Shown: piece by piece, positions 45,591 through 55,351 of the stretch
Layout of the letters: every line of letters starts with the position of its first letter
Numbering within the stretch: position 1 is the first letter of the stretch
Assembly (NCBI GenBank): GCA_023242925.1
Contig: CP096134.1
Coordinates: 3,615,501-3,679,500, forward strand
DNA length: 64,000 bases
Source: Hyphomonadaceae bacterium JAD_PAG50586_4
Lineage (GTDB): Bacteria; Pseudomonadota; Alphaproteobacteria; Caulobacterales; Aquidulcibacteraceae
Reading direction: 5' to 3'
The notes under the pieces: model-generated
What the model saw: only the letters and a program-made list of their open reading frames with translations
Database searches by the model: none
Told to the model about the DNA's origin: nothing
Program-made: the position numbers and the translations under genes

Positions 45591-46937
45591 TCGATGCCGT
45601 GGACGGCTCTCCCCCACCGGCGGCGTATGCTTCCGGTTTGAGCCGGAGGAGAGCCATGAGCAACGTAGTCACAATCGGGTTGGATATCGCGAAATCGGTT
45701 TTTCAGCTGCACGGGATCGATGCGTCCGGCACGGTGGTGCTGCGTCGTAAGCTGCCCCGATCTCGGATGTTGGCGTTTTTCGAAAAGCAGGCGCCATGTT
45801 TAGTGGGGCTCGAAGCGTGCGGCAGCTCACACTATTGGGGTCGAGAGTTAAGCCGTCTCGGCCACGATGTGCGCCTCATCCCGCCACGCTACGTAAAGCC
45901 CTACGTCAAACGCCAAAAGAACGATGCGGCTGACGCTGAAGCGATCTGCGAGGCGGTGACCCGTCCGAACATGCGGTTCGTGCCGATCAAATCGCCCGAG
46001 CAGCAAAGCATTATGATTGCGCATCGCACTCGCGCGATCTTGACCAGGCAGCGCACGCAATTGTCGAACGCCATACGCGGGCACACGGCTGAATTTGGTT
46101 TGGTTGCGCCCGTAGGGCGCAATGGTCTGGAGATGCTTATCGCGATCATCGCCGATGCCGCGGACAAGCGCGTGCCGGTCGACGCGCGGACAGCATTGCA
46201 AATGCTCATCGCGCAATTGCGGCTTGTGAATGAACAGATTCTAGAATCGGATCGCCAGATTATTGCGAGCGCACGCAGCACCGAGGTCGGCCGGCGATTG
46301 ATGGGAATTCCCGGCGTGGGCCCGCTGCTCGCCAGTGCGCTCGTGGCTGCGGTGGCAGATCCACAATCCTTTCGATCGGGTCGCAACCTCGCGGCATGGA
46401 TCGGACTCGTGCCACGGCAAAACTCGAGCGGCGGCAAGGAACGATTGGGCGGCATCACCAAGCAAGGTGATCGTTATCTCCGGCAATTGCTTGTGGTGGG
46501 CGCCGTCGCTGTGATCCGATATGCACAGCGCCACGGCGCACGTCGGCCGTGGCTGGTGCAACTATTGGCGCGCCGAACGCCGAAGGTCGCCGCCGTGGCG
46601 CTGGCCAATAAGAATGCCCGAATAGCGTGGGCGATCATGACCAGCGGCGAGTGTTATCGCGAGCCGGCAGCAGCATAGAAACAAGCGCAGAGCTGCGCTC
46701 ACGAAATTGGTAAGGGCGAACATGAAGTAATGCGATAACCGGTCGAACCGGAAGACGGGAAAACCCAAGTCTGGCCCAGCGCCCTGAGCGCGTGCTTTCG
46801 ATCGGGACCCGCCTTCGCGGAAGGCATTATGGCCAGCGGCGTATGTGTGCCGCATCAACAGGTCGAACACACGGCCGCACCGACCAAGTCTCGCAGAACT
46901 TCAAAGAATTCCCTTGCCAACGGAGAGCCGTCCACAC
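45591..46937 (+). mobile_element. IS110 family, IS1111 group element inside repeat
   Basis: Subterminal 14-bp inverted repeats GTGGACGGCTCTCC (45599-45612) and its reverse complement (46922-46935) flank a DEDD transposase gene; such subterminal repeats define the IS1111 group. The borders are set by the interrupted dispersed repeat (GTCCGCT on the left, AGGGCCAGCG on the right). Confidence 0.82.
45656..46678 (+). CDS. IS110/IS1111-type DEDD transposase
   Basis: 340 residues from the ATG at 45656 with GGAGGAG upstream. The N-terminal RuvC-like DEDD domain has IGLDIAKSVFQLHGID, LVGLEACGSSHYWGREL and KNDAADAEAICEAV. The C-terminal Transposase_20 domain has IPGVGPLLASALVA, FRSGRNLAAWIGLVP and GKERLGGITKQGDRYLR. 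It recombines via Holliday-like intermediates, and members often target folded repeats. The frame is intact. About 240 bp after the stop are non-coding element sequence. Confidence 0.92.
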   Translation: MSNVVTIGLDIAKSVFQLHGIDASGTVVLRRKLPRSRMLAFFEKQAPCLVGLEACGSSHYWGRELSRLGHDVRLIPPRYVKPYVKRQKNDAADAEAICEAVTRPNMRFVPIKSPEQQSIMIAHRTRAILTRQRTQLSNAIRGHTAEFGLVAPVGRNGLEMLIAIIADAADKRVPVDARTALQMLIAQLRLVNEQILESDRQIIASARSTEVGRRLMGIPGVGPLLASALVAAVADPQSFRSGRNLAAWIGLVPRQNSSGGKERLGGITKQGDRYLRQLLVVGAVAVIRYAQRHGARRPWLVQLLARRTPKVAAVALANKNARIAWAIMTSGECYREPAAA

Positions 46938-47046
46938 AGGGCCAGCGCCAGGCCAATCGCAATTTTGCTCGAATGACCGCCGCGCTCTAAACCTGCCGAT
47001 CACGCCCTGCCCGTCAATCCGGCTCACGATCGCCGTTTGCCGTCAT
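46938..47046 (+). repeat. Dispersed intergenic repeat, copy 18, main part
   Basis: AGGGCCAGCGCCAGGCC to ATCGCCGTTTGCCGTCATT; the final TCA provides the stop codon of the minus-strand P450 gene. Confidence 0.92.
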
Positions 47047-48448
47047 TCGCGGGTGGTCACCAGCATCGGCATTCCGCATTGCGGGCGCATCGTGATGCGC
47101 ACGAGCGGTCGGATCTGATGCATTGGATCGTGGACGAAGCGAGCGCCGCGCACGAAAGTTGCCAGCATGGCGGTCGCTTCAATCATTGCGAAGCTCATGC
47201 CGATGCAAATACGTGGGCCGCCGCCGAACGGCAGGTAGGCGAACCGATGACGCGCTGACGCATTCTCGGCTCCGAACCGATCTGGATTAAAGCGGTCGGG
47301 ATCTTCCCACAATGTGCGGTGGCGGTGCAGCGCGTAGATCGGAATGAGCAGCGTCGTGCCGGCTTCGACGCGGATATCGGCGATCACGGTGTCGACTTCA
47401 GCGGCGCGCGGAATGATCGCCACCGGCGGGAAGAGCCGCATCGCCTCCTGTACGACTTGCTTGGTGAAAGTGAGACGCTCGATGTGCTCGGGGGCAATTG
47501 AAGCGTCGCCAGCTACGGCGGCGATCTCCGCCAGCAGTCGTTCTTCCGTCGGCCTGTGATTTGAGATGAGATAGAGCGCCCAAGTCAAAGCCAGCGCCGT
47601 GGTTTCGTGTCCCGCCGAGATGAACGTGATGATGTTGTCGCGCAAATCCTCGTCACTCATCTGACGGGCGGTCTCCGGGTCGACGGCCTGCAGAAGCATA
47701 TCCACGAGGTCACCGCGATTTGTGCCGTTGGCGCGGCGCTGCTTGACCACGTTGCCCACCGCGCGCTTCAAGTAGCGCAAAGCGCGCGCGCCGCGGGGGT
47801 TCGACGCAACCCGAAACCATGCAGGAAGCCCGAACAGATCGGCGACGCTCGGTTGGCCGAGGGTCTCCAGATAGACGCCGATCTCGTGGCTGGCTTGATC
47901 AATGTCGAGGCCCTCGCCTCCAGAAAGCATGGTCTCCAAAATCACGTCGAAAGTCGCACGCACCATGTCGCGGGCGATGTCCCGGTAAGCGTCGGGGCGC
48001 CGACACGCCATCTCGCAAGCGTCGCTTCCGCGGCGCGCGTCATGCTCGGCGTCATAGACAACAGCCGCTCATGTCGAAAAGCGGGCGCTGCGGCTTGCCG
48101 CTGCCAGCGCCAGTGAGCGCCTTCAGCGGTGAGAATTGCATCCCCAAGCGCAGGCCGGAGCAAGCGCCGGAATACGTCGCCCTTCGAGAAGCCGCCTTGC
48201 TTCTCCAGCAGGACATCGCGGATGGCGTCCGGATCCAGCACATAGAGATAGCGCCAACCAGGGACGCCAAGCGAGCGCGGTTCCCAAAAGCGCTGTTCGT
48301 AGACCGCTTGCGGCCACGCCTCGATCGGATTGTCGAGCAGCGTGATTATGGCGCGTAAGAAAGGCAGCGGCGCCGAGGGCGGGGTCACACGCGGCGGGAC
48401 AAAGCTGGTGTCAGGCACGAATGTCGCCTCGCTCTTTGGCACGAACAT
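47043..48448 (-). CDS. Cytochrome P450, frame broken once
   Basis: The two frames join near 48005 to give about 467 residues. The C helix has HWRWQRQAAAPAF, the I helix FISAGHETTALAL (oxygen activation), the K helix EAMRLFPP (ExxR), and the haem loop FGGGPRICIGMSFA (axial Cys). It resembles CYP4/CYP102-like class enzymes that hydroxylate hydrophobic substrates. No ferredoxin or reductase gene is adjacent. The break sits at a GGCGCCCC stretch, so an indel error is likely. Confidence 0.87.
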
Positions 48449-48636
48449 TGAACGATTGATGCGGCAAAGTCCGTTGCCTTAAGCGTAGCCTTTGCGCGTA
48501 TCGCATGAACGCAGTCCAACGCAATCGTTCATCACGCTTGGCGTATGGGAGGCTCGCGGTTCGTTAGTCCGGTCCGCACCTCTTCGATCCAGGGCGGGAC
48601 TTTGGATGAATGCCGGGCGGCGGCGCTTCTCGTCAG

Positions 48637-49119
48637 CTAATCCTCGCGAACGCGGCGATAGGCGCCTGTCGGCCGGCCTCCGCCCCATGAGCGGAAGAGC
48701 GTTTCGATCTGGTGCGCATCAGTAACCGTGCAATTGCGCCGATCTTCATCGAAAGTGATTCCGAGGCGTCGCAGGCGCGATGCGGAGAAATCCTGACAGC
48801 GCGGTAGGTATTGCGTCAGGCGATCGCCGTTGCGGCGCATGATGATGTAGCTCGGATGCTCTTCATCGCCCTGGACGATCCAGCGATTGCGGCCGAGCGG
48901 CACGAAGAGCGCGAGCGTGACGTCATTGTCCGGGTCGGTCACTTTACAATAGGCGCCGTCCGTCTCAAACGTGAAGCGATATGCTGTTTCGTCCACTTCT
49001 TCGTAGACCATTGGGGTCGTGAACGGACACTGACCGCGGTCTGCGGAAAACACCGGCTCGGCTGAAGAAAAGCACCCCGCCAGCAGCAAACAAAGTGCGG
49101 CGACGCTTAACGCGCGCAT
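48637..49119 (-). CDS. Lipoprotein of unknown function
   Basis: 160 residues from the ATG at 49119. The signal MRALSVAALCLLLAGC ends in a lipobox. The mature part contains YRFTFETDGAYCKVTD, WIVQGDEEHPSYIIMRR and a CTVTD motif; no family was recognised. The adjacent 48449-48636 and 49120-49440 stretches show no gene. Confidence 0.68.
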   Translation of the reverse strand: MRALSVAALCLLLAGCFSSAEPVFSADRGQCPFTTPMVYEEVDETAYRFTFETDGAYCKVTDPDNDVTLALFVPLGRNRWIVQGDEEHPSYIIMRRNGDRLTQYLPRCQDFSASRLRRLGITFDEDRRNCTVTDAHQIETLFRSWGGGRPTGAYRRVRED

Positions 49120-49440
49120 GAGACTTGCCTCCACCTCGCATCGCATGCTCGCTCGCGGTTGCGGTCAAGATAAGGCGAACCAACCCGTCGGCGTGAGCCG
49201 CGTGCCCAGCCCCACTCGTCCGCTTGGGCCAACGCGCGTCATCAACCCGAACCTCGCGACCGCCTACTCACTCGATAATGGGTCAGTGGCTTAGCGTGCA
49301 TGTCAACGGCTCGGTTTCGCCGAAAATAGCCAATTGTCGTGACGCGTGGTTGGGAGCGCCGCGCCACGGTTACAAACGATCATGTGCGCGGTACGCACGG
49401 TCATGGCGCCCCGCCAAGCATATCGACAAGCAAGGGGTCG
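49120..49440. other. Intergenic region without recognisable gene
   Basis: Between divergent genes. No good reading frame and no clear repeat copy, apart from a weak TCGCCGAAAATAGCC match near 49317. Confidence 0.4.
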
Positions 49441-50247
49441 ATGACACTGCGGATTTTAGCCTCCACCATCCTGTTCACCGCCGCCGCCGCGCTGCTGCCG
49501 TCGATCGCATTAGCAAACAACCTGGAAGCCGGCCCCGGCGATCCGGCCTGGATGCATCTGGGGGCCAACGCCCTATTGTGGACGCACATCGCCGGTGGGG
49601 CGATCGGCATGGTCACCGGCGTCGTCGCCCTGGCCTCACGCAAGGGTCAGCGGATCCACCGCGCGGCGGGATCGGTGTTTTTGGCGATGTTCGCGGCCTA
49701 CGCCATCGGCGCGGGCGTGGCGCCTTTCCTTGACACCGGGCAGCGACCCAACTTCGTCGCCGGCATCATGGCGCTTTACCTTTTGATCAGCGGGGCCATG
49801 GCGGCGCGGCGGCGGGACGCGAAGGCTGGCGCGCCGGAGCTCATCGGCCTAGTCATCGCCCTCTCCATCACTGCCGCCGGTGTGATCTTCATGCGGATGG
49901 GCGCGGCCAGCGCCAGCGGCACGGTGGACGGCTCGCCGCCGCAGGCCTTCCTGCTCTTCACCATCGCCGGGGCATTCGCCTCGGCGGGCGAACTGCATGT
50001 GCTCCTGCGCAGGCAGATCTCCAACGTCTCGCGGATCGCCCGGCACCTCTGGCGGATGTGCTTTTCGCTGTTCATCGCTTCGGGGTCGTTCTTCCTAGGG
50101 CAGCAGCAGGTGTTTCCCGAGGCCCTACGGGACTCGGTTCTGCTGTACGCCGTCGCGCTGGCGCCGCTTCCGATCATGCTGTTTTGGCTGGGCAAGGTCC
50201 GCTTCGACGACTGGCGCCGGCGCCGGATGAAGGCGACGGTGGCATAA
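49441..50247 (+). CDS. Multi-pass membrane protein, DUF2306-like
   Basis: 268 residues from the ATG at 49441. A signal-like first helix, then six hydrophobic segments with histidines near helix ends (LLWTHIAGG, GQRIHRAAGS, ELHVLLRRQ, RIARHLWRM), a layout like DUF2306 membrane proteins that may bind haem. Function unknown. Base composition is more GC-rich at third positions than its neighbours, which may indicate a separate origin. Confidence 0.65.
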   Translation: MTLRILASTILFTAAAALLPSIALANNLEAGPGDPAWMHLGANALLWTHIAGGAIGMVTGVVALASRKGQRIHRAAGSVFLAMFAAYAIGAGVAPFLDTGQRPNFVAGIMALYLLISGAMAARRRDAKAGAPELIGLVIALSITAAGVIFMRMGAASASGTVDGSPPQAFLLFTIAGAFASAGELHVLLRRQISNVSRIARHLWRMCFSLFIASGSFFLGQQQVFPEALRDSVLLYAVALAPLPIMLFWLGKVRFDDWRRRRMKATVA

Positions 50248-50268
50248 TCGTTACTGCACCTGCGCCAC

Positions 50269-50388
50269 GGTCCGCAAAAGCCCAGCGCGCATCATCGCCA
50301 TGATTTTTGCGAGCGGCCTACTCTCTCGATTGCGGACACCGGTGTAGCGCGCGCAAGAATAGCGCGCTCTCGCCGAGAGCGCGCATTG
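50269..50388 (+). repeat. Dispersed intergenic repeat, copy 19 (degenerate)
   Basis: Only the spacing, TTTTTGCGAGCGGCC and the terminal hairpin AGCGCGCTCTCGCCGAGAGC are recognisable. Begins 22 bp after the preceding stop. Confidence 0.6.
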
Positions 50389-50468
50389 CGACATCTTCAC
50401 CGGCTTGATCGTACGCAAACCTATCAAGTGCCGCGCGCCACATCCTGCGCTCCGCAGGAGACTTGGTC

Positions 50469-50633
50469 ATGGCTCTATACCAAACTGCCGCCTCCTCACC
50501 GGAGCATGAAGAAACGTGGACTCGGCGCACGCTGCGCGTCACCCATAGAGACTGGCTGGTTGTGGCGCCCGTTATTGGCTTATGGGCCTGCGTACTGACG
50601 CTTCTGGCGGTCGGGTCAATCGCGCAGATGTGA
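50469..50633 (+). CDS. Single-helix small protein
   Basis: 54 residues; the ATG at 50469 has AGGAG 9 bases upstream. A polar N-terminus (SSPEHEETWTRRTLRVTHRD) is followed by one membrane helix (WLVVAPVIGLWACVLTLLAV). Good ribosome-binding site and helix support a real gene; function unknown. Confidence 0.58.
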   Translation: MALYQTAASSPEHEETWTRRTLRVTHRDWLVVAPVIGLWACVLTLLAVGSIAQM

Positions 50634-50703
50634 TTGGCTCCGTCGCGCCAAAGCGGTCGCATGGAGGTCGTGCTCTCTACCGGCCCGTTCTCGCCGGAAG
50701 GCG

Positions 50704-51237
50704 TCATTCGGACTCTAGAATTTCGAAACCTGCATCACGCAGTAGTCGCTTCAAACCGATGTCCAGTTCCTCGTCACTTAAGCCAGAAAGTTGGCTAGGT
50801 CCCTGCCATTTCCAAATCATCTGAACCGCTTCGCCGCTCACTCCCGGAAAAGCGTCTGCGAACCCAAAGGATGCTTGGCGCCTGTCATCTTCCGGATGGT
50901 GAACAAAATATCTTCTCAAAACTGCACTGGGTCGGGCGCCAGAAAGAATGTCAGAAAAAGGGAACGGCTCGTAGGTCCAAATCTCCGAGCCAATCGGAAC
51001 GTCCCGTTGCGACAGGCCTCGAAATAACAGCTCCCAGCGCGGAACTTTAGGCGCCGGCGTCAGAAACGCCCGTGTGAAGTTAAGCGTGGCCCTCAGCGTA
51101 GAGCCATCGGGTCGCTTGACTTTGACCGGGACTTCGACCGGCCCGTCATAGGCATCGAGTGTTGGACCGGGCACGACAATCAGACCTCGCCCACCGATCT
51201 CAAATGTATCTTCGACGGTCAGGATGCATTGCGTCAT
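50704..51237 (-). CDS. Protein with EF-Tu-like beta-barrel N-terminus
   Basis: 177 residues from the ATG at 51237 (MTQCILTVEDTFEI). Residues ~1-80 resemble the stand-alone translation-factor barrel: TVEDTFEIGGRGLIVVPGP, VKVKRPDGSTLRATLNFTR. The C-terminal half (VLRRYFVHHPEDDRRQASFG, DEELDIGLKRLLRDAGFEIL) is unrecognised. Similar one-domain proteins occur next to diverse partners, and no function is assigned. Confidence 0.55.
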   Translation of the reverse strand: MTQCILTVEDTFEIGGRGLIVVPGPTLDAYDGPVEVPVKVKRPDGSTLRATLNFTRAFLTPAPKVPRWELLFRGLSQRDVPIGSEIWTYEPFPFSDILSGARPSAVLRRYFVHHPEDDRRQASFGFADAFPGVSGEAVQMIWKWQGPSQLSGLSDEELDIGLKRLLRDAGFEILESE

Positions 51238-51269
51238 GAAGCGACAATAGCGAACCGGTTCGCCATTCC

Positions 51270-51391
51270 AAACGTCGCCTATGGGCCATCCGCGCGCCAT
51301 CGGTGAAATTTTCCGAACGGCCGGCGCGCTCCTATCGAGACATTAGCGCCCTGCCCGCCAATTCGGCGCGCTGTCGCCGATTCCTGCCGTT
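51270..51391 (+). repeat. Dispersed intergenic repeat, copy 20
   Basis: AACGTCGCCTATGGGCCATC to CTGTCGCCGATTCCTGCCGTT; ends 9 bp from the minus-strand stop at 51400. Confidence 0.92.
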
Positions 51392-51399
51392 GGCCGTTC

Positions 51400-51831
51400 T
51401 CAGATGTCGGGTCCCAACAGTGGTCCATCGGCGCTCTGGGGCCACATTGAAAAGTGTGTGTGGATGCACAGCCAGGGCGCGCGCGCGTCATCCCGCACGA
51501 GACCGATAGTGCAGCGCCCGCGGCGTTCGCGCAAAACGGGCGCACCGACTGAGCGCCAGGGCGCGAAGATAATCGCCATCGAGCCCTCGCGGGAAACTTG
51601 GACATGAACGTCCTCCCAGACGAAAGAGAAATCTCGCGTTCTCGGCCAAACAACGCGCCACTGCCGCTCCAGAAGCTCTGCACGAGATCGCGTGGTATCC
51701 GTCACCGTCCCGAAGCCGACTGCGTCCGCACGGAACATCGCTTCGGCGGCTTCGAAGTCCCGCGCGCAGATGAGCTGCTCCCATCGTCTGAGCCACGCAA
51801 GCGCGCTACCAGGCTCCTCCCAATTGGCCAT
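51400..51831 (-). CDS. SnoaL/NTF2-like protein
   Basis: 143 residues from the ATG at 51831. LAWLRRWEQLICARDFEAAE, AMFRADAVGFGTVTDTT, FVWEDVHVQVSREGSMAIIF and RGRCTIGLVRD follow the strand-helix order of NTF2-like calcium/calmodulin-kinase-association or SnoaL folds. No signal peptide. Role unknown. Confidence 0.8.
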   Translation of the reverse strand: MANWEEPGSALAWLRRWEQLICARDFEAAEAMFRADAVGFGTVTDTTRSRAELLERQWRVVWPRTRDFSFVWEDVHVQVSREGSMAIIFAPWRSVGAPVLRERRGRCTIGLVRDDARAPWLCIHTHFSMWPQSADGPLLGPDI

Positions 51832-51853
51832 GAGTACTTCACCTCTCGAACGG

Positions 51854-52840
51854 TCACATTGCCCCGCGCCGCCAGCGCAAGCGTATGCGTCGCCGATTGC
51901 TGACGAGATTTGACAGCGCGTCTCCAATCCGTGTCTTGACGGTGCGAACTAAGTCTCGGCGCCCCTGATATGTCTCCCACAACAGGGGGTGACGTGGATT
52001 GGTATTGATCTCAAATACATGAAGTCCACCGTCGCTTCGCAATCCGAAGTCGACACGACCATATTCCACACCGGCAATATCAAAGACATGTGCGATTTCA
52101 TCCTGAAACGGCGCCTCTTCCATGAATTGGCGCTCAGCTGCAATTGCATCTGGACGCCGTTCCAAGAACTCCGGGGAGGCGGACTTCACGAACCAGTGTG
52201 GACCCGCGAAACGGTGGCTCGGAATGAGCGCGCCGCCGATGCGGAAGTAACTGTATTTGACGTGATCGCCGCGCGCGTCACGAGCGTCCACATATTCAAC
52301 CGCGATCTTTCCGTAGAGCGTTTCACCGCGCAGCTTCATCGCCCCGATTTCGGCTCGCAGCGCCTTTTCGTCCTCAATTAGGTTCGGATGGCCTGTCGCT
52401 AGGTGACCGTTCTCAAAGCGCACGAAGCATGGAAAGCGTATCCGAGCCAGCCCGTCTGGATCGTCGAGCCGGGCAACGTCATGCTGGTTGATTCCGGCCG
52501 CCTTCAATGCTTTCATCAAAGGATACCGCCGCAATGCATTTGGCGGACGGTTGAGAATTAAAGGGGCCGACTCGAGGTGGTCCCATGTTCGCGCTAGCGC
52601 TGCGGCCTTATCCTCAATCTCCGGCCCCATCCGTTCTACATCGCAGAATACGACAACCGCGGCCTTCAAACGGCGTCCGCGCCGCATCGCGCTGTAGAGC
52701 TGGGTTGCGAAAGCCGGAGCCCCTGGAATCCCACGCAACCCATGAAAAGTGCGTTTGGGGCGTGAGGCAGTCAAAAACACCACCTCGGCCGAGGGAGTGT
52801 TAAACCGTTCCAGCATGCACAGCGTCCTAACCCCACGCAT
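51854..52840 (-). CDS. ATP-grasp-like protein
   Basis: 328 residues. PLILNRPPNALRRYPLMKAL, then RFPCFVRFENGH and GKIAVEYVDARD match the early ATP-grasp lobe, and EYGRVDFGLRSDGGLHVFEI, then NTNPRHP is the metal-binding end typical of D-Ala-D-Ala-ligase-like or RimK-like enzymes. It would ligate a carboxylate to an amine using ATP; substrates are unknown. It lies 22 bp upstream of the SnoaL-like gene and is probably cotranscribed. Confidence 0.78.
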   Translation of the reverse strand: MRGVRTLCMLERFNTPSAEVVFLTASRPKRTFHGLRGIPGAPAFATQLYSAMRRGRRLKAAVVVFCDVERMGPEIEDKAAALARTWDHLESAPLILNRPPNALRRYPLMKALKAAGINQHDVARLDDPDGLARIRFPCFVRFENGHLATGHPNLIEDEKALRAEIGAMKLRGETLYGKIAVEYVDARDARGDHVKYSYFRIGGALIPSHRFAGPHWFVKSASPEFLERRPDAIAAERQFMEEAPFQDEIAHVFDIAGVEYGRVDFGLRSDGGLHVFEINTNPRHPLLWETYQGRRDLVRTVKTRIGDALSNLVSNRRRIRLRWRRGAM

Positions 52841-53111
52841 CAGCGTCCGTGGCTTCTGCTACGGGACGTGAGAACGAGCAAGTAATCCGCTTGCTTAGAA
52901 GTCAGCGCTTTCTCGACTGACCTAGTTGATCCAAAAACTGCCGGCGGCGTTCAGGCGCCCTGGACGGCTTATCATCGCCGATAGGCGACATTGGCAACCA
53001 GCCATTTCCACCAGTGGTGCCCCTACGGCCCTCCGATCCTGAAATCGGCGCTGGTGAGGGCGAGGCCCGGTGAGAGCATGGCGAAGTGGATGGCGGCCCG
53101 GACAAGCAAGG

Positions 53112-53708
53112 TCAGTCGCGACAATCCTCATCGCCTGCAAGCTGGCCCATGCATTCAAACCGCGTTTCATGCACCCATCCGACTTGGCCGTTCTGGCGCC
53201 TCACTCTTGCCCATAGTCCAAGCTTCGCCTGCACGGCGGGTGACACGACCTGTTGCTCCCAGTCGACTTGAACTGAATCGTCCAAGCTGGCGCGTTGCCC
53301 GCGGACCCAGTAGGCCGAATAGCCTTCGCCCTCATACTCAAGTTGATAGACGACTTCGCCGGCGCGGAGATCTTCTCCGCCCCCGCGCACGACGCCTCGA
53401 ACAGGTACGAGTCTCGTTTCAACGGCCTCGACCGAAACCCACTCACCGGGCGCCAGCGTCGCCAGAACGCGCGCCGTTGGACTTTGCTCCGCAAGCACTA
53501 TCGTCGGTTCAAGCGTACGCCAATTTTGAAACGGACACCCGCCTTCGCCTTCACAACCGGGAAAAGTGTAAACGCCGTCTGTGGTGGGCGGTGGATCGGT
53601 CGCGGGAATCAGCGGGCTGGAGCGCGTGGGCGAGTCGACCGGCGCTACCTCGGCGCTGCACGCGCCGAGAGCTGCACAAAGTATCAGAACCGCCACGCGA
53701 TAAGACAT
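53112..53708 (-). CDS. SH3-like lipoprotein
   Basis: 198 residues; lipobox LGAC. After a proline/serine linker comes GCPFQNWRTLEPTIVLAEQS, then VLATLAPGEWVSVEAVETR, resembling an SH3b strand order, and a second such unit ends GLWARVRRQNGQVGWVHETR, then FECMG. It may bind cell-wall or protein partners in the periplasm. The 52841-53111 stretch upstream of the neighbouring gene holds nothing recognised. Confidence 0.68.
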   Translation of the reverse strand: MSYRVAVLILCAALGACSAEVAPVDSPTRSSPLIPATDPPPTTDGVYTFPGCEGEGGCPFQNWRTLEPTIVLAEQSPTARVLATLAPGEWVSVEAVETRLVPVRGVVRGGGEDLRAGEVVYQLEYEGEGYSAYWVRGQRASLDDSVQVDWEQQVVSPAVQAKLGLWARVRRQNGQVGWVHETRFECMGQLAGDEDCRD

Positions 53709-53784
53709 CGGCCACTCCCCAAAGACACTGCTATCGCGACACGGTTATGCTGAGCGCGTCGCGATGAAGTCGAACTTGATGCGA

Positions 53785-54374
53785 TCAAGGCGTCGCGCGC
53801 AGAGTATTCCAATCGAAGATTGGGATGTCCGAGGGCGTAGAGATCACCGCCACTTTGTTCGGCGCGCCGGCAACGACTTCAATTATCACCATGCCGGCCT
53901 CTGAGGGACCAAGCGGCCCGCATGGAAAAACAGGCTCTTCAGTTTCGCCATTTATGTAAGCGTCATAGGCGCGGCGCGCCTCGCCGGTCGGCATGAGCTG
54001 ATAGCCGTCGCCGCTCACGGGTTCCAACACGCAAGTCTCAGCGCCGGGCGAGGCGGCGCGAATAGCCGGCAACGCCGCATCGATCGGCGCCTCGGGCTCC
54101 TTCTCGAACAGACGGATCACCGGATAGCGCTGGCCGCCATCCTCGCGCACAAATCCAGGGAGCGCTTCATCGCCGACGAGACGCTGATCTACACACGCGA
54201 AGCTCCAGACTGAGACCCCGGCCGCGCGAACCTCGCCCCAAGTGCAATCACCAAACTGCTCACTCAGCGCCTGCGGGGTTGAGGCGCCGACTGCGCCTCG
54301 CTTTGAGGAGCGCTCTCGGGAGCGCACGCGGCCAATGTCAACGCCAAGACGATTCCATAAATCGCACGCTTCAC
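53785..54374 (-). CDS. Lipoprotein of unknown function, frame broken once
   Basis: A GTG at 54374 begins a lipoprotein signal (KRAIYGIVLALTLAAC) in one frame. Near 54278 a C run shifts it into the frame that runs to 53785: FGDCTWGEVRAAGVSVWSFA and CVDQRL, then AGMVIIEVVAGAPNKVAVI. No family was recognised. It is the middle of three consecutive minus-strand lipoprotein genes. Confidence 0.65.
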
Positions 54375-54419
54375 GTCAATGCTCCCTCAACGCTGTCTAA
54401 CGTTACGCCCGCAACTACT

Positions 54420-54851
54420 CTAGGCGCCGCCGCACATGTGCTGGCTGTCAGGCGCAGTCCAGGTCTCGTTGGTGCGCAAATTCGTGCCGGAATAAACGCG
54501 GCCACGGTCATCGCCCGGCGGGCAATTCTCGGGCACGTTGACCAGACAGATACGAACAGAATCGCCCACGCGCGAATTGGCGATGCCGGGCAGTACGTCG
54601 TAAGATACTTGGCTCATGCCGTTTGCGAACTCGACGCCGCTGCCGCTGTCGGCGACGCCCTCCAGGCGCGAGCCAACCAAGGTGACAGAGGTTTCGACGC
54701 AATCACCCACTTGCATCACCGAGGTATCAGACGCCTCTGGCCCCGGATTCTCGATGCTTTCGGATTCTGGATTGTCGGTTGGGGCTGGACCACAACTCGC
54801 AACCAGAAAACAGGCCGCGACCAAAGCAACGCAGGACTTGTGAAATTGCAT
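54420..54851 (-). CDS. Lipoprotein of unknown function
   Basis: 143 residues from the ATG at 54851; the signal ends in LVASC. An acidic/serine linker precedes a domain with VGDCVETSVTLVGSRLEGVA, RVGDSVRICLVNVP and RVYSGTNLRTNETW. Two cysteine pairs are likely. Function unknown. Confidence 0.66.
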   Translation of the reverse strand: MQFHKSCVALVAACFLVASCGPAPTDNPESESIENPGPEASDTSVMQVGDCVETSVTLVGSRLEGVADSGSGVEFANGMSQVSYDVLPGIANSRVGDSVRICLVNVPENCPPGDDRGRVYSGTNLRTNETWTAPDSQHMCGGA

Positions 54852-54922
54852 CACCATCAATCTCCCCTTTGGCCACACAACAGCTATTCTCACGCAAAGT
54901 CGCCATAAGTGGCCGCTGCGCG

Positions 54923-55351
54923 CTACAGCGACGCCCACAAATACGCGACGACGGCGGCGCAGCCGAGCGCAGTGCGTACCGCGTGAAGGCTACCCCATTT
55001 GACGATGAGACCTCGCGAAGCCGCATCTGCTTGATCGTTGGGGATGGCTTCGAGCCGATGATTGGTCGGCATGATGCCGAGCAGCGTGTAGGGCCAGTTT
55101 GAGAGGATGAGCACTGCCCCCAGCGCCCAGCGCCAATCTTGCGCTTGCCACGCTGCCCAAAACCCTAAGAGCGAAGACACTACCGCCAGCGATGCCTGCA
55201 TCGCGAACCCGCGCTTGTAGCTGGGCTTCCATTGAGTCAGGAGGCTTCGGTCATCCAACAACAACCGCGCGGGTTGCTCTGCAACATTGATGTAAAATGC
55301 GGCACCCGCGAACAAGGCCGCCGAAACCAACGCAAGCAGTTCGGCAATCAT
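54923..55351 (-). CDS. DUF1772-family membrane protein
   Basis: 142 residues from the ATG at 55351. Four helices with LFAGAAFYINVAEQPARL after the first and ILSNWPYTLLGIMPTNHRLE, the signature of DUF1772 proteins (relatives of anthrone oxygenase). A long open frame upstream to 55840 is not part of the gene. Function unknown. Confidence 0.83.
   Translation of the reverse strand: MIAELLALVSAALFAGAAFYINVAEQPARLLLDDRSLLTQWKPSYKRGFAMQASLAVVSSLLGFWAAWQAQDWRWALGAVLILSNWPYTLLGIMPTNHRLEAIPNDQADAASRGLIVKWGSLHAVRTALGCAAVVAYLWASL

Noticed and set aside
44849..45712. A 287-codon minus-strand ORF
   Set aside because: Antisense to the ABM and NTF2-like genes; composition is typical of a shadow frame.
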